NCBI GenBank assembly: GCA_023101725.1
Contig: JALJCO010001235.1
Span: 294,030 to 358,029 of the forward strand
Origin: Atherinomorus stipes
Lineage: Eukaryota; Chordata; Actinopteri; Atheriniformes; Atherinidae
Reading direction: 5' to 3'
Length of the DNA: 64,000 nucleotides
Positions within the stretch are counted from its first letter, which is position 1; the number at the start of each line of letters is the position of its first letter. Positions 1 to 11,808 of the stretch are shown piece after piece. The notes below the pieces were generated by a model that saw only the letters and a list, made by a program, of their open reading frames with translations, did no database searches and was not told the DNA's origin. The translations under genes were made by a program, and so were the position numbers.

Positions 1-146
1 GTTTTCAACTGAATCTGTCCAAAATAGAGCGGAATATGAATTGACAGTTTACACACAAATTCGCTCTGCTCACGTTTCATGAATGAGACCCAATGTTGCT
101 ATCTGGGTGCGTTTCTGCCAAGACTTGCTTTCTGTCCCTAAATTAA

Positions 147-713
147 AGGAATAGTTCACCCACAGAATGATGTAAATTTATTTTCCACTTACCCTCATGG
201 TGAGCAAGACTCTGGAGCACTTTTTTAATATCTCAAATGCAGTTAGAGATCAGGAAGGCTTCTTGTTTTCTCCCAACTTTCATATAATGGAGTTCGCTGG
301 GGTCCAACCCAAAAAGGTCCATAAAAGGCCACAAAACTTGTCAATATTCCTCCATACTGCTCGTCCAACATAATCCAAGCGTCCTGGGTGGGTATCGTCC
401 ATAATTTACCCGAAACGACATCATTTAGTATACTTTCAGAGCCTAAACAGTAGTACAACTTACTTTCACGAAGCACGCATAAGCGCATTCACGAAACTAC
501 GGAAGCCTTGGCGTTCAGAGCCTACTCTGCGGATAATACAAGCGTAGAAGAATAAATTAGCTGCTTACATTGTGCTAAGAGCGACAGAGCTGCAGACAAA
601 CCGGGACACACACAGGGTCCAAGAGGGGTTGGATATTGATTTAAAAGAAAGAAAGAAAGAAAAAGAGAACGCGCGATCTTGTCTTCCGTGGCTTCCATAG
701 TTTCATGAACGTT
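147..713 (+). mobile_element. TTAA-flanked foldback MITE, right arm missing
   Basis: The element begins AGGAATAGTTCACCCACAGA directly after a TTAA (143-146). Its left arm and central segment match the complete copy at 9499-10759. The central part carries an AAAG microsatellite (about 648-670). The inverted right arm present in the other copy is absent, and the match stops near 713, where an LTR-like repeat begins. TTAA targets are typical of piggyBac- and Kolobok-type transposons, so this is probably a non-autonomous member of such a family. It encodes nothing credible. Confidence 0.75.
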
Positions 714-2371
714 TCCTCTGTTCTCATTGGCCAGGCACCACACCATCATCATCTCCTCCTTCCCTCCACCATTAGCGACTCATTGGACACACCTGGAACT
801 GCTTCCCTATGCTATAAAAGAACCCAGCAGACATTCAGTCACTGGCAGCTGCTTGGCCTGGCAACAGTCCTTAGTTTGTTTTATTTGTCGGGTTTGGTGA
901 CTTTAGTTTCGGTAACTTTGTTTCTTTAGATTTTGATTTCCAGGTGTTTTACTTTGGTTAATGGTTTAGTTGCTAGATTCCCTTTTCTTTGTCATTTTCA
1001 CTGGTAGTTTGGAGTTGGGATAGCTAGGTTTTGTTGTAGTTAAGTTTGGTTACAGGTTTTAGCTTATTGGTGCTGCTCGTTCCCTTTTTGGTTGATAGAC
1101 TAGGTTTCTGTTTGGTTTTCCCAATTTGGTTTCTAGGCTTTACACGATCAGGAATTTTGGGGCCGATCACCGATTACCTATCAGAGTTTTAAAAAAAACA
1201 ATCACCGATCCGATCATGTTAGGAAGCAAATATATCTATTTAAATAGCTCGTTTACCTGTTTTTATACAGTTTACTGAGTATCATAAAAATTATTTTTGT
1301 TTCCATTTTTTTGTCCTGAACTGACTGAGATTAAAAGGTTAAACATCAATAACCTCTAACGGGCATTCAGGTTTAATCATGACAAACCAAAATAATTTGA
1401 TCCAGTGGCACAAATAACAGCCCAACTTAAACAGTTATATCAGTGCAAATGAAGGCAGTAATGCTGCTTCAACGTTGGGGCTCACATCTGATGAAGTCAT
1501 ATCAGTGGTCAAACTAATCGAGTAACTGTTTCCTCAGAAGAATCTCGACGTGAGAATGAACAACCTGCTGCAGCTCATGTAGTCCGGTATCACCACAGTA
1601 GGCTGGAATATATTTGCTGTGGACGCATGCGTCAGCGTCAGAAGTGTTTGTGTACATACCTGCTGCAGTATACGAGGAGCACTGGAGGTCTCCGCGGTCT
1701 GGAGACGTGTTATTTACAGTCTCTGATGGAGACACGGTGACAAACACTTATGCTGCAACAGTTTAAGGTAATCTGTTTGCAGAAATGCAGGAAATGCGCT
1801 GTGTCCTTTCAGTCTAAGAGCTGACATGTTTGCAACCGGCGTCGTCATCCTTTACGTGTGGCGTATTTGGGATTGTAAAAAATTTATTGTCCAGCACATA
1901 GTGAAAGAACTCACGACAAAAACGCCACGAAGACATAAAACACATACTAGTGAGTACGTGTCTGTTCTGCTTTGTTTGTTTGCTTGTTTTCTAGGTTTAA
2001 TTGGTGTAAATGAGAGTTTTACCGGAGCAGATTCAAAATGACAATGACGTCATTGATCGGATCGATAAATGAAAAGTTAAGGACCGATCAGAAAATATGA
2101 AAAAAATGTGATATATCAGCCGATCCGATCAAACCGATCTGATCGATGGAAAGCCTATTGGTTTCCCTTTTAGTGTTAGGCTTTGTCTTTCTTTTTGTTT
2201 GTTCCTTTTGAGCAGCATCGCTAACCCCATCTCATTTTTTAGTTTACAGTTTTCCAGGTTTTGTGTTTATGCCTTTTAATTCACAAATGAATAATAATAA
2301 AACCTCTTTACTCCAACTGAAACCAGTCTTTTGTTTGCGTCCCCAACCCCTAGCAGAGCTGGGACGTAACA
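714..2371 (+). mobile_element. LTR-like repeat with TATA box and poly(A) signal, split by a hAT MITE
   Basis: The two flanks of the nested hAT element (714-1133 and 2166-2371) read as one repeat. It has a TATA box (TATAAAAG, 813-820), a long T-rich stretch and a late AATAAA (2296-2301), and ends near GGGACGTAACA at 2371. This order resembles a solo LTR of a fish LTR retrotransposon. I could not find a matching 5-bp flanking duplication, so the exact ends are unresolved. A TATA-bearing non-autonomous element is an alternative. Confidence 0.35.
1134..2157. mobile_element. Non-autonomous hAT element with perfect 8-bp TSD
   Basis: The ends are inverted copies of each other: TAGGCTTTACACGATCAG at the left, and TAGGCTTTCCATCGATCAG when the right end is read on the minus strand. 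The element is flanked on both sides by TTGGTTTC (1126-1133 and 2158-2165), an 8-bp duplication typical of hAT transposition. GATCGG-rich subterminal motifs occur near both ends (about 1140-1215 and 2055-2150). Small open frames inside show no transposase similarity. It sits inside the LTR-like repeat and is therefore younger than it. Confidence 0.85.
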
Positions 2372-2960
2372 TGAGTGTCAAAAACATTTCAAGAGGCTGA
2401 CTTGATGCTTCTCTATGTCCCAAGGAAAAATAACAGGTTTTGATTACTCAGATAACTGTCTCTGTCTGGGACATCTTCAGATCAGGCTGACAGGACTTGA
2501 GCAGCTGGTGAAAAAGACCTGTGCCAACATGTCAGCTGTTTTTCAATCTTATATGTTGGGTGTTTCACCTTGAGGCGAATTCATAACTATGAGATGTCGC
2601 CAAACAGGTTGTCAAGCCATTAACAGTTTGTTTACAGACTCAGAGAAGAAGTCTGATAAATATCAAGACATTCCTTAGACTTGCAGGACTCAAGTTCATT
2701 CACACGTGAACCGAAAGCAAAAAGCTGTTTAGTCTAAATATGAGATGATTTATGCATCGTCTGAATCTGTAAACTAGATGCTTTAGAAACAGTCTTCAAC
2801 AGAAATGAGATGAAAACATCTTTAGGGTTCCTATTTGACATTTCAGAATTCCACTTTTTCACTATAAAAAAAAACTAATGTCTGATATTTGAGTAAACAG
2901 ATGTGTGTAAAGTAAATTATGGAATAAATAGTTTTTTTTTATCCTATTATGTATAATTTT
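2372..2960. other. No recognised feature
   Basis: AT-rich sequence between the LTR-like repeat and a Tc1 remnant. I see no coding potential, terminal repeats or RNA-like structure. Confidence 0.5.
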
Positions 2961-4000
2961 TACATACATATTGCCAAAAGTATTGTCTGCCTACCTGCCT
3001 TGACCTACAGTATATATGAGCTTAAGTGACATCCCATTCCTAATCCATAGGGTTCAATATGACGTTGGTCCACCTTTGCATCTAGAACAGCTTCAACTCT
3101 TCTGGGAAGGCTGTCCACAAGGTTCAGGAGTGTTTATGGGAATTTTTTACCATTCTTCCAGAAGCACATTTGTGAGGTCACACACTGATGTTGGACGAGA
3201 AGACCTGGCTCTCAGTCTCTAATTCATCCCAAAAGTGTTCTATTGGGTTGAGGTCAGGACTCTGTGCAGGCCAGTCAAGTTCCTCCACACCAGACTCTGC
3301 ATCCAGGTCTTTATAAACCTGCTTTGTGCACTGGTGCACAATCATGTTGAAAGAGGAAGGGACCAGCTCCAAAAGTTGGGAGCATAGAATTGTCCAAAAC
3401 GTCTTCGTATGCTGAAGCATTCAGAGTTCCTTTCACTGGAACTAAGGGGCCAAGCCCAGTTCCTGAAAAACAACCCCACACCATAATCCCCCCTCCATCA
3501 AACTTTACACTTGGCACAAAGCAGTCAGACAAGTACTGTTGTCCTGGCAACCGCCAAACCCAGACTCATCCATCAGATTGCCAGATGGAGAAGTGTGATT
3601 TGTCACTCCAGAGAACGCCTCCACTGCTCTAGAGTCCAGTTGCGGCTGCTTTACACCACTGCATCCACACTTTGCATTCCACTTGGTGATGTATGGATTA
3701 ATGCAGCTGATCGCCATGGAAACCCATTCCATGAAGCTCTCTGCCACTGTTTTTTAACTGATCTGAAGGCCACATGAAGTTTGGAGGTCTGTAGTGATTG
3801 ACTCTGCAGAAAGTTGGCGACCTCTTCCCACTGTGCGCTTCAGCATCCGCTGATCCTGCTCCGTCAGGTTACGTGGTCGACCACTTCATGGCTGAGTTGC
3901 TGTTGTTCCCAAACACTTTCACTGTCTTATAATACAGCTGACAGTTGACTGTGGAATATTTAGAAGTGAGGAAATTTCATGACTGGATTTGTTGTGTAGC
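2961..4000 (-). pseudogene. Tc1/mariner element with dead transposase
   Basis: A cut-and-paste DDE transposase fossil read on the minus strand. The left terminal sequence includes TTGCCAAAAGTATT, common in fish Tc1 elements. Catalytic-domain pieces are split over frames: a segment with [17 protein letters not shown] (about 3311-3550), one with [13 protein letters not shown] that includes the second catalytic Asp, and LDWPAQSPDLNPIEHFWDEL (about 3178-3420) with the final acidic residue. More N-terminal pieces run to about 3850 with stops and frameshifts. An intact Tc1 transposase is about 340 residues in one frame. The right terminal repeat is not evident, so the upper limit is approximate. 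Confidence 0.85.
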
Positions 4001-4144
4001 AGAACCTGAAATATCCTTAAATTAATCTGTGGCATATCCTTTTTACAAAGATATACTTTATATTCCATATATGTACATTTCTACATAAATGGCAGTTTGG
4101 TATCAGAGCCTTGTTGTCCACTGGAATGGCTGTATGTCTGAGTG

Positions 4145-4171
4145 GGAACATCCAACATTCTTGGATGTTCC
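4145..4171. repeat. Perfect 11-bp inverted repeat (hairpin)
   Basis: GGAACATCCAA, a 5-nt loop (CATTC), then TTGGATGTTCC form a perfect hairpin. No T-run follows that would suggest a terminator. Function unknown. Confidence 0.6.
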
Positions 4172-4480
4172 TCAAGTGTGTCTGGGAGGAAGAGATTGAG
4201 GAATATAAACGAGAGTGTGAGGTGGAGAGATTAATTGTTTGCAGATATGGAACGGTCGAGCTGACCCAGAGTGGGGCAGGAGTGGGGGTCTGGAGATTAA
4301 GATGGAGTCAGCATCCTCCGCGGGGCTTTTGAGCCCTTTCGCTACCTTCACCCTCATCCTGCTTCATTTTTGTCCTCTTGAATTTGAGAAATGAGGCAAG
4401 GAAAATATTTCTACACAGAGCAATCGAACTAGCAAATACTGAGCTAACAACAAAGAATCCCAACGTTAGAATGGTAATTA

Positions 4481-4612
4481 TTTATGTGGCAAGGTACACA
4501 ACGGAGGGCTTTGAACCCCAGACTCACCAGATGAAAGTCATGCGCGCTGACCATTCAGCCAAAGGGACAAGTAGCTAGCACACATGATCAGCCGGAGGCA
4601 TAGTGACAGGAC
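4481..4612 (-). repeat. tRNA-like short interspersed repeat, copy 1
   Basis: On the minus strand the sequence contains TTTGGCTGAATGGTCAGCGC, which resembles a pol III A box, and further on GGGGTTCAAAGCCC, which resembles a B box. Related copies lie at 37268-37435 and, interrupted, at 28430-29080. Both ends carry an imperfect inverted GTGGCA motif, so a MITE that captured a tRNA-like sequence is an alternative to a SINE. It does not fold as an intact tRNA gene. Confidence 0.65.
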
Positions 4613-5756
4613 TGTCAACTGCCACATTCACAAATATTTATTTTTGGGACCCATCAAAATTGATAAAACAATCATTTGCACGCTACAACATTTTTTGATA
4701 AAATTAATACTTTTAATTAAATTAATACCCCTTCCCAACGTTCTATGAATGAATAATTTGTTTTTTTTAATGATCGTTTCGATTAAAAATTTATAGCTAT
4801 CACCTTTAAGAAAAACCATAAAACCTGCAACCCGCTACGATGATGTTCAAATCTACTTCACAGAAAACCAGCCCAAAGTCGCTTAGAAGATTAGATTTGG
4901 CAACACTGTTGTCAAGATTGCGTTTAAAATGACTGAATTTGTGGCAACTTAAAAAAAAAACCCAAAACTGTTAATCTTCAATACTTTTTTTTTTTTTTAG
5001 AAAACAGAACAGTGGTATCAGTGTTGGAAATAAAACATGATGGCATATTTGCTCAGGGCTGGCTTCAGATGAATGTACTGTATGACATCAGCTCAGAAGT
5101 ACACGGATGTGCTTATCTCGGCCATCTGTGCTCGTCTGTCAGGCTGCAGCAGAAACTTACAGAAAGAACTGCTCATGCAGTGATGAAGTAAAAAGCAGTG
5201 ATGTAAATATGTTTCCAAGTTTGAGTAAATTTTTAACACTGAGAAATATATGATTTATAATTGTTAGAGAAACACAGATCAAAAAATATTAATCTGACTG
5301 AAAATTTCTATGTTCAAGCCACACATTCTTTGTCAGGGGTAAAGGGCCAGCCCATCGCAGGTATCAAGAGTTTCTCTGCTGCAACACACTTTGTAAACTG
5401 TACAGAGCTGTACATCAAGCTCTGCACAAAGTCTGCTGATTATCCAATGATCAGAATCAGATCTGCTGCAGCAGGTAAACTCCTAACCTGTTGCTGTGAT
5501 CTGTGGATATTCACTCTGATAATCCACCAAAAAGAAAAAGACAGATGTGGCTCAAGTTACATAGGCGTCAACATTTGCAGTGTGGAACTTTTAAACCGCA
5601 GAAGGAGCTGGAGTTGAGCCGTTAATGCTTTTTAGAAACGTGGTTCATCAGCTGTTTTACTAACTAGCTAACAAGCTAGCCACTCAGCTGTTTTTGGTTA
5701 TCTTTGGTGACTTGCTGGTGGAACATCAGTGCATTCCTGCGCTCTGGAGGCTTTGG
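4613..5756. other. No recognised gene
   Basis: AT-rich DNA with poly(A)/poly(T) runs near 4950-5000. An open frame at 5261-5617 (+) would encode 118 residues with no motif, signal peptide or related copy in the window. I regard it as chance. Confidence 0.5.
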
Positions 5757-5973
5757 GCCGGAATTTTGCAGCGTGCACTGCAGTGGACGGGCGTTTGTCC
5801 GTCCTTTAAATAACTCAAAACTGCTCAGATTTGGATGAAATTTTCAGGGAATGTTGATAATGGTTCAAGGAAGAATCCTTTTAATTTCAGTGTTGATCCG
5901 GATCACTGTTTGGATCCAGGAATTCTTTCAAGGGTTCTGTGTCATTGTGAGACGGGGCCACATGGATGAGCAA
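5757..5973. repeat. Dispersed repeat, left part (split by a hAT MITE)
   Basis: The stretch with TTTGGATGAAATTTTCAGGG and a GGATCC-rich segment, continued after the insertion by CTTGGTGGAGGTCTGCGCTC (near 6850), is a familiar interspersed repeat in fish genomes. The two halves become continuous when the hAT MITE at 5974-6808 is removed. I cannot assign its class from sequence alone. Confidence 0.5.
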
Positions 5974-6808
5974 CAGTGTTGTATAAAGCACCCAAAAGCC
6001 ATACTTGAGTAAAAGTAAAAGTACCTTACCGGAAAATTACTCAAGTAAAAGTGAAAGTCGCCTGCTAGAATATTACTTGAGTAAAAGTAAAAAAGTAGCT
6101 CGTATTTACTGTACTTAAGTATAAAACGTAAAAAGTACTGTTAATAAAACGGAATCAGAAACTTGAGTTTAACATTTTCTTTATTCCTGTTTAATTTCCA
6201 AAGTGTAAAGGAGTTTCAATACCTCCTTACATAAACCCAACCATACAGAAAAACACACACAAACACATCCTTGCTGACCTGCATGCATGCCTGCCAACAT
6301 TCATACGTGCATTTAAAACAATAATATAAACTGGTTGAACTTTAACGTGACTGCAGTGCGACAGCATATGAACTGTCCATCCAGTCATTACTGAACCCCC
6401 GAAAAACTTTTTGTTCAGCCTCAAAAGAAGTTGTTTCTCAAAATGGAGAGAACTCAGTCTCACTTTTCTTGGACTGAAGACCAGACCAGCGATGCTAAAC
6501 AGCCATTCGCCTGCTGCTGAGGTAAAGGCGTGTTTAGCTTCAGAGACAGCTGCACAACGCTGCTACTAGTGGCTACTAGTCCCACTACAACAAAACAAAG
6601 ATTGTCCATTGGCTATTACGTTACTTATTTTGTAAGGAGTAACTAAGGTGCTCAGGTAAATGTAATGGAGTAAAAGTATTGATTTTTTTTGGAAAATGTA
6701 GTGAAGTAAAAGTAAAAGTAATCAGAAATAGAAGTAGTAAAGTACAAATATAAAAAAATACTACTTAAGTAAAGTTAAGTATTTTTACTTTGTTACTGTA
6801 CAACACTG
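5974..6808. mobile_element. Non-autonomous hAT element with 8-bp TSD
   Basis: The element starts CAGTGTTGTATAAAG and ends TACAACACTG, a hAT-type inverted repeat with CAG/CTG tips. Both subterminal regions are full of AGTAAAAGTA-type repeats in opposite orientation. It is flanked by ATGAGCAA and ATGAGCAG. Shifting by one base gives a perfect GATGAGCA duplication, so the exact border is ambiguous by one nucleotide. The middle resembles non-coding hAT filler; no transposase frame survives. Confidence 0.85.
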
Positions 6809-7589
6809 ATGAGCAGAGATAAACAGAGATGGAGGAAAACGGACTCCTTGGTGGAGGTCTGCGCTCTCTGAGTGTTTTTCGAGCTTCTGAATGAAGCTCA
6901 GTCCAAATGTTTATCCAGGATCCTCAAGAGCTCTGAGTCTGAGACAGCTGGACTTATTTATGTCTCTGGAAAACATTTCTCTTCTCCTCCAAAAGGCTTC
7001 TTCAGTTCTGAACTGACTGCTGTTGACCAACCCAAACATCCCCTGGGTTGTTAGAGTCAGTAACATCAGAGTTGTTTACTCTTGTGTACATATTTGTACT
7101 TGAAAGAAAAGCAAAGACTAAATTTTCCCATTTTTGAAAGCCACTGGACAGCCCAGTTTGCATCACTGGTGACATGAATGATACTGTGAAACAGTTGGGG
7201 GACAAACTGCACCAAAGCAATACAAAGCAATTGCAAAGCAATCTGAGTTTTGGGCGATATCCAATATAGTGATATTTTACAACTCATTTGGTCTGTCACT
7301 GATTTTGAAGCTGAAAATGATGTAATATTCATTCCTTGTACAAAATTAGAAAAATACCTTAACTTACATTATGTATAACGTCAAATTTAATAAAGAGAAT
7401 AGTTTATAAACAAAACAAGCAGGATATGTGCATTCTATCCTAGAATAACTTGAATCGTGTTCGCCTTGAGACAATCAGACCAATCAGAGACAGGTAGTTG
7501 CCAGAGACGTCATCATGTCACGCGGGGGGCGTGGCCTTATGACATTCTTATACCTCAATGCGTAAAAAAAAAAAAAAAAAAAACGCCCA
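6809..7589. other. Dispersed-repeat right part, then unassigned DNA
   Basis: About 6809-6880 continues the repeat interrupted at 5973. The rest contains a fragment near 6890-7060 that may come from a retroelement, but it shows no usable motif. A 19-nt poly(A) run lies near 7564-7582. Confidence 0.4.
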
Positions 7590-8092
7590 CGGCTTTGTCA
7601 CAAAACAGCACCTGTTATATATCAGTTAATTATATCGGTGAAACGTGTGATACAGTTTTAAAGCCGATGCCCGATACTGATAATGAGCCAATGATATTGT
7701 ACATTTTAGGCATGTAACGGTATGAAAATGTCATGCAGTTATTGTGACCAAAATTATCACAATTACCATTATCATTGTGGTATTGTTGAAATGTGCCCAA
7801 AATGTTCAAAACTTACAAACACACACTGAAATCATTTCACTGGGGATATTTGGTTATTTACACAAATCAGCGTGTATAAACTTTGTTCACACAGAACATC
7901 CTAAAAGAAACTGTCTTTAGAAGTTTTGAAGTCTGTAAAAAAGAAGTTTTTGTTTTTTTTTAGATTTTTAAACAGCGGCCCGATCGGTTAAATATCGCTA
8001 AAATATCGGTGGGGTTGCCGATGTCCGATACTTAGTTTTAAGGCCGATATAGGCCGATACTGATAGGGGGCCGATTATATCGTGCATCCCTA
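7590..8092. mobile_element. Nested, degenerate hAT-like MITE ends
   Basis: The segment 7975-8092 (CCGATACTGATAGGGGGCCG, then ATATCGTGCATCCCTA) is a typical terminal region of fish hAT MITEs. A second, more diverged copy of the same end, in the same orientation, lies at about 7655-7705. It is followed directly by another MITE-like start (GGCATGTAACGGTATGAAAA). No clean target duplication was found, so borders and nesting order are uncertain. Confidence 0.45.
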
Positions 8093-9494
8093 ATATTTGG
8101 TCATTATTCCTAAAAGCAAGTAAAGGTTCTCATTTAATGTCGTATTCAACTCTATGAAGTCGACCACAAACTTTTAGAAATGCTGGTGACGCTCCAGCCC
8201 TCACTATTTACGATAAACAGTTAATGCACACGCAAATGGCTGAATATGTCCGTCCTGTCAGACAAAGTCAAAGTAAAAATAAAACATTTTCATTGCGTTG
8301 TGTTAAAAAGAGACTGGGACGGTGTGCTTTTCTCCCGAGTCGATTCTTTTATGATTTATTTGCAGTATAAATTGCCATGCTTCGATATCGCAGATTTTTC
8401 TGATTTTAAATGTTTTTTTCAAACACTAAATCAAGTTGACCATCATTATCCGCCTTCTGTTTCAGTCTGTTTTTTTTTTTTTTTAAACAGATAAAAGAAG
8501 AAAGAAAAACTTTTTACCTTCTGCTGGAGAAAAACGGCACATTTTTTTTCTACTTGGCCAAAAGAAAGTGTTTAAATTTGGAGAAAAACCTACTGACTTT
8601 TAAATTTAAAAAGTTAACTGAGGAAAACCAAAAAATCTTGATGCTTCAATTTTGTATTTTTTTCTCCCACCCTGTAAGACACATCTTCATTGACAATTTG
8701 TGTTTCTTAATATGTTAGATGACACGATCACTGACTAGAAAGCTCCCTACGAAAACAGATAACAAAAGTGCTCCAATTATATAAAACTGGACATTAATAT
8801 ATATTATCTTATTACAAACTGGTTTAATTCCTGTCCCCGTTCTAAAAAAAACCCCAAAACACGGGAAGCATACTTGTTAAACATTTATTACTGGATGCAA
8901 CATAATGTGTGCGCTGGTGTAGTTTCAGGTACAACAGGAACTTATTAACTTTGCTTAACTGGATGGAAAGAACTTCAGACATCTAAAGAAAACAATGTGA
9001 AACTGGGACATACAAAAGAGTCTGATATGATTCATTGTGCTGATGTGACCACACAGCAGAACCAGAGTGCAGCAGGTCCACCAGCGAACACAAGACAATG
9101 AAGAAACAGACCTCAGCCCTTTGTGCACTAATACGTGTGTAAACACACACACACACACTTTAAACTGCTGGGTGGTTTCATTAAACCATCTGCAAGGTTG
9201 TAAAATGTCTGACCTATTATGGGATGTTATCTGGATCATTTTTATGAACCATGCATTAAGTTAAACACCGCTCATTTATGCTGGTATTTATTTATTTATT
9301 TTTACTAAGTTGGGTGTTTCTATTAGAGAGGGTGGGGATATTTCAAAAACTCAACGTATCTGGACCACAAAGGTCCGTGGGAAATTCAATTTCAGCAGGA
9401 ATTTAATCTTTTATGATTGTTTTCTTATATATTATGAATTTTACTGCCTTTATGTTCACATTTAGCCAAAGTTGCTAAAAGATTCTGTTCAGCT
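8093..9494. other. No recognised gene
   Basis: AT-rich intergenic DNA with a poly(T) run near 8470 and a short (CA)n tract at about 9142-9160. Open frames are short and show no family motifs. Confidence 0.5.
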
Positions 9495-9498
9495 TTAA

Positions 9499-10759
9499 AG
9501 GAATAGTTCACCCACAGAATAATGTAACTTTATTTTCCACTTGCCCTCATGGTGAGCAAGACTGGAGCACTTTTTTAATCTCTCAAATGCAGCTGGTGAT
9601 CAGGAAGGCTTCTCGTTTCCCCCCAACTTTCATATAATGGAGTTCACCGGTCCGAGCCAAAAAGGTCCATAAAAGTCCACAAAAACTTGTCAATATTCCT
9701 CCATACTGCTCGTCCAATGTAATCCAAGTGTCCTGAGTGGGTAGCGTCCAGGGCTTGACATTAACTTTTTTGCTCACCAGCCACTGTGGCCAGTGGTTTT
9801 TCCAAAGTTACTAGCCACTCAACATTTCCACTAGTCACAATTTTGTTGTTGAGAAAAGATGTTTAATAGAATTAAAGCCAACTATGGCCTGCTAAAGTTT
9901 ACTTAAACTAGATTTACAAACTTTTTAAACGTAAATGACTCTTGTCCACATATGTTTAACACTCCAGGTCATTATCAATCATTCAGCTCTGATAGGGTTC
10001 TGTGTAAAGCTCATTTTATATAAAAATATACAGCATACTGTACAAAGTAATAACAATGTGGTTTCTTTTTGCATTTTAAAAATGGTGCAGGGGAGTAAAA
10101 AACTGAGTTGGAAAAAAATCTGAAAAGAATCACTGTCTGTTTCAGTATTTATTTAGCCTACTGCAGTAGACTAAATAGGCAACTACAGAGAAAAACTAAA
10201 CACACAACTACGGAAGCCTCAGCGTTCAGAGCTTACTCTGCCGATAAGGCAGAAAAAAAAAATTGCTGTTTACATTGTGCTAAGAGCGAAAGAGCTGCAG
10301 ACAAACCGGGAAAAACACAAGAGGGTCCAGGAGGGGTTGGATATTGATTTAAAACAAAGAAAGAAAGAAAAAGAGAGTGTGCGATCTCTTCTGCTGTGGC
10401 TTCCGTAGTTTCGTGAACATGCATCGGGGTGCTTGCTAGACATGCAATGTAGAATTGTTTAGGCTCTAAAAATATACTAAATGATGTAGTTTTGAGTAAA
10501 TTCTGGACGCTACCCACTCAGGACACTTGGATTACGTTGGACGAGCAGTATAGAGGAATACTGACAAGTTTTTGTGGACTTTTATGGACCTTTTTGGCTC
10601 GGACCCCGGTGAACTCCATTATATGAAAGTTGGGGGAAAAACAGAAGCCTTCCTGATCTCCAGCTGCATTTGAGATGTTAAAAAAGTGGTCCAGAGTCTT
10701 GCTCACCATGAGGGGAAGTGGAAAATAAAGTTACATCATTCTGTGGGTGAACTATTCCT
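9499..10759. mobile_element. Complete TTAA foldback MITE with an inserted hAT fragment
   Basis: TTAA (9495-9498) precedes AGGAATAGTTCACCCACAGA, and the inverted arm ends CTATTCCT before TTAA (10760-10763). The arms are long: about 250 bp at the left (broken by an insertion) and about 320 bp at the right. Between them is a central segment (about 10200-10425) shared with the copy at 147-713. This gives the full architecture: arm, centre, inverted arm. The central segment is itself bounded by short inverted AACTACGGAAGCC motifs. Confidence 0.85.
9749..10198. mobile_element. hAT-type insertion inside the MITE, right end not found
   Basis: The left arm of the MITE is interrupted at GTAGCGTC by CAGGGCTTGACATTAACTTT, a known type of fish hAT terminus. 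The right junction, near 10198, carries no recognisable inverted end or repeated GTAGCGTC. The insertion is therefore probably truncated, or the boundary was deleted together with part of the host MITE. Confidence 0.5.
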
Positions 10760-10763
10760 TTAA

Positions 10764-11689
10764 GGTTGAAGTTTCATGAAGGACAGAACAAGGAGAAAAA
10801 CATGACAACTACAGATATTAACATCAGTCATTGGCTACTCAGGTTACAGTATCTGTCTCTGACTCTTTTGCATACTTATCTCTGGTAAATATGCTCTCGG
10901 TTATCTAGAGATGGGTTAGAGCGACTAAATGTCCCGTTTGGGATTAATATGGTTTTGTAAAACAAGATCATTTTAACTAGACCCGGCATCTGAAATAAAT
11001 GTTTCGTAGGAATGCAACAATACAGAAAAATTCACAGTTCGGCTCGATACTTTAGTATCACCGTTCAATAATTTTGCATACACGCACACACCTACAGACA
11101 CACACACACACATATGTATGTGTGACAAAAACTGTATCTGCAACAGCCATGTTTGATTATAACAAAAGACATGAAACACATATTTCTCAACAGCAAAAAT
11201 CCTTGAACAGAACTTTTGAAAATCACATTTAAGAGACTCCAGTTATTCCACGGGTGCAAATACACCAGGAAACAAACGTATAAAACCCCAAAACTGCTCA
11301 AAATGGTATAACTTCCAAAAGTGTACTAAAAATTCACTATATACATTTAATCATAAATCAGTAAACAAACAACAATATAAAATATCAAGAATAATATACC
11401 AATAAGTTATAGAATAAATATTCGAAATAGCAAAAATCCTAAATAACACACTAAAGAATGAAGGTGTGACTGACTTCAGCCATTTTATACAGTTTTTAAC
11501 TTTGTAAAAGCAAAGTTAAAAACTGTATTTTCCAGACTTTTCTGTGATATTTTACTTTTCTTTTTGTATTTTCTTTTTCTTTTGTGGCAATATCCATCAT
11601 ACAAATATGTTAGTAATCACAAATCGTCCATTATAGCCTGATGTTACAGTTGCTGCTTATTTCCCATGATGCCTTGTGGCACAAACACA
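10764..11689. other. No recognised gene; short CA repeat
   Basis: Contains a (CA)n tract at about 11080-11112 and, near 11000-11070, a weak resemblance to hAT MITE ends that could not be delimited. A self-similar motif (AAAGCAAAGTTA...AACTGTATTTT) near 11505 recurs near 11957. Confidence 0.4.
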
Positions 11690-11808
11690 AGACTGGCAGA
11701 CAGACAGACTGGCGACCTGTCCAGGGTGTACCCCGCCTCTGATAATAGCTGGGATGGGCTCCAGCAACCCCCGCAACCCTGAATTGGATAAGCGGTACAG
11801 AAAATGAC
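11690..11808 (+). repeat. Non-LTR retrotransposon tail fragment
   Basis: The phrase GACTGGCGACCTGTCCAGGG, then GCTGGGATGGGCTCCAGCAA and GGATAAGCGGTACAGAAAAT, is a very common 3' tail of fish LINE/SINE elements. Only the tail is present and no reverse transcriptase is attached. Confidence 0.65.

Noticed and set aside
5261..5617. 118-codon open frame on +
   Set aside because: No motif, no splice context, no related copy; expected by chance in this much DNA.
6890..7060. Retroelement fragment (Penelope or LINE type)
   Set aside because: Only a vague resemblance; no protein motif or terminal structure could be named.
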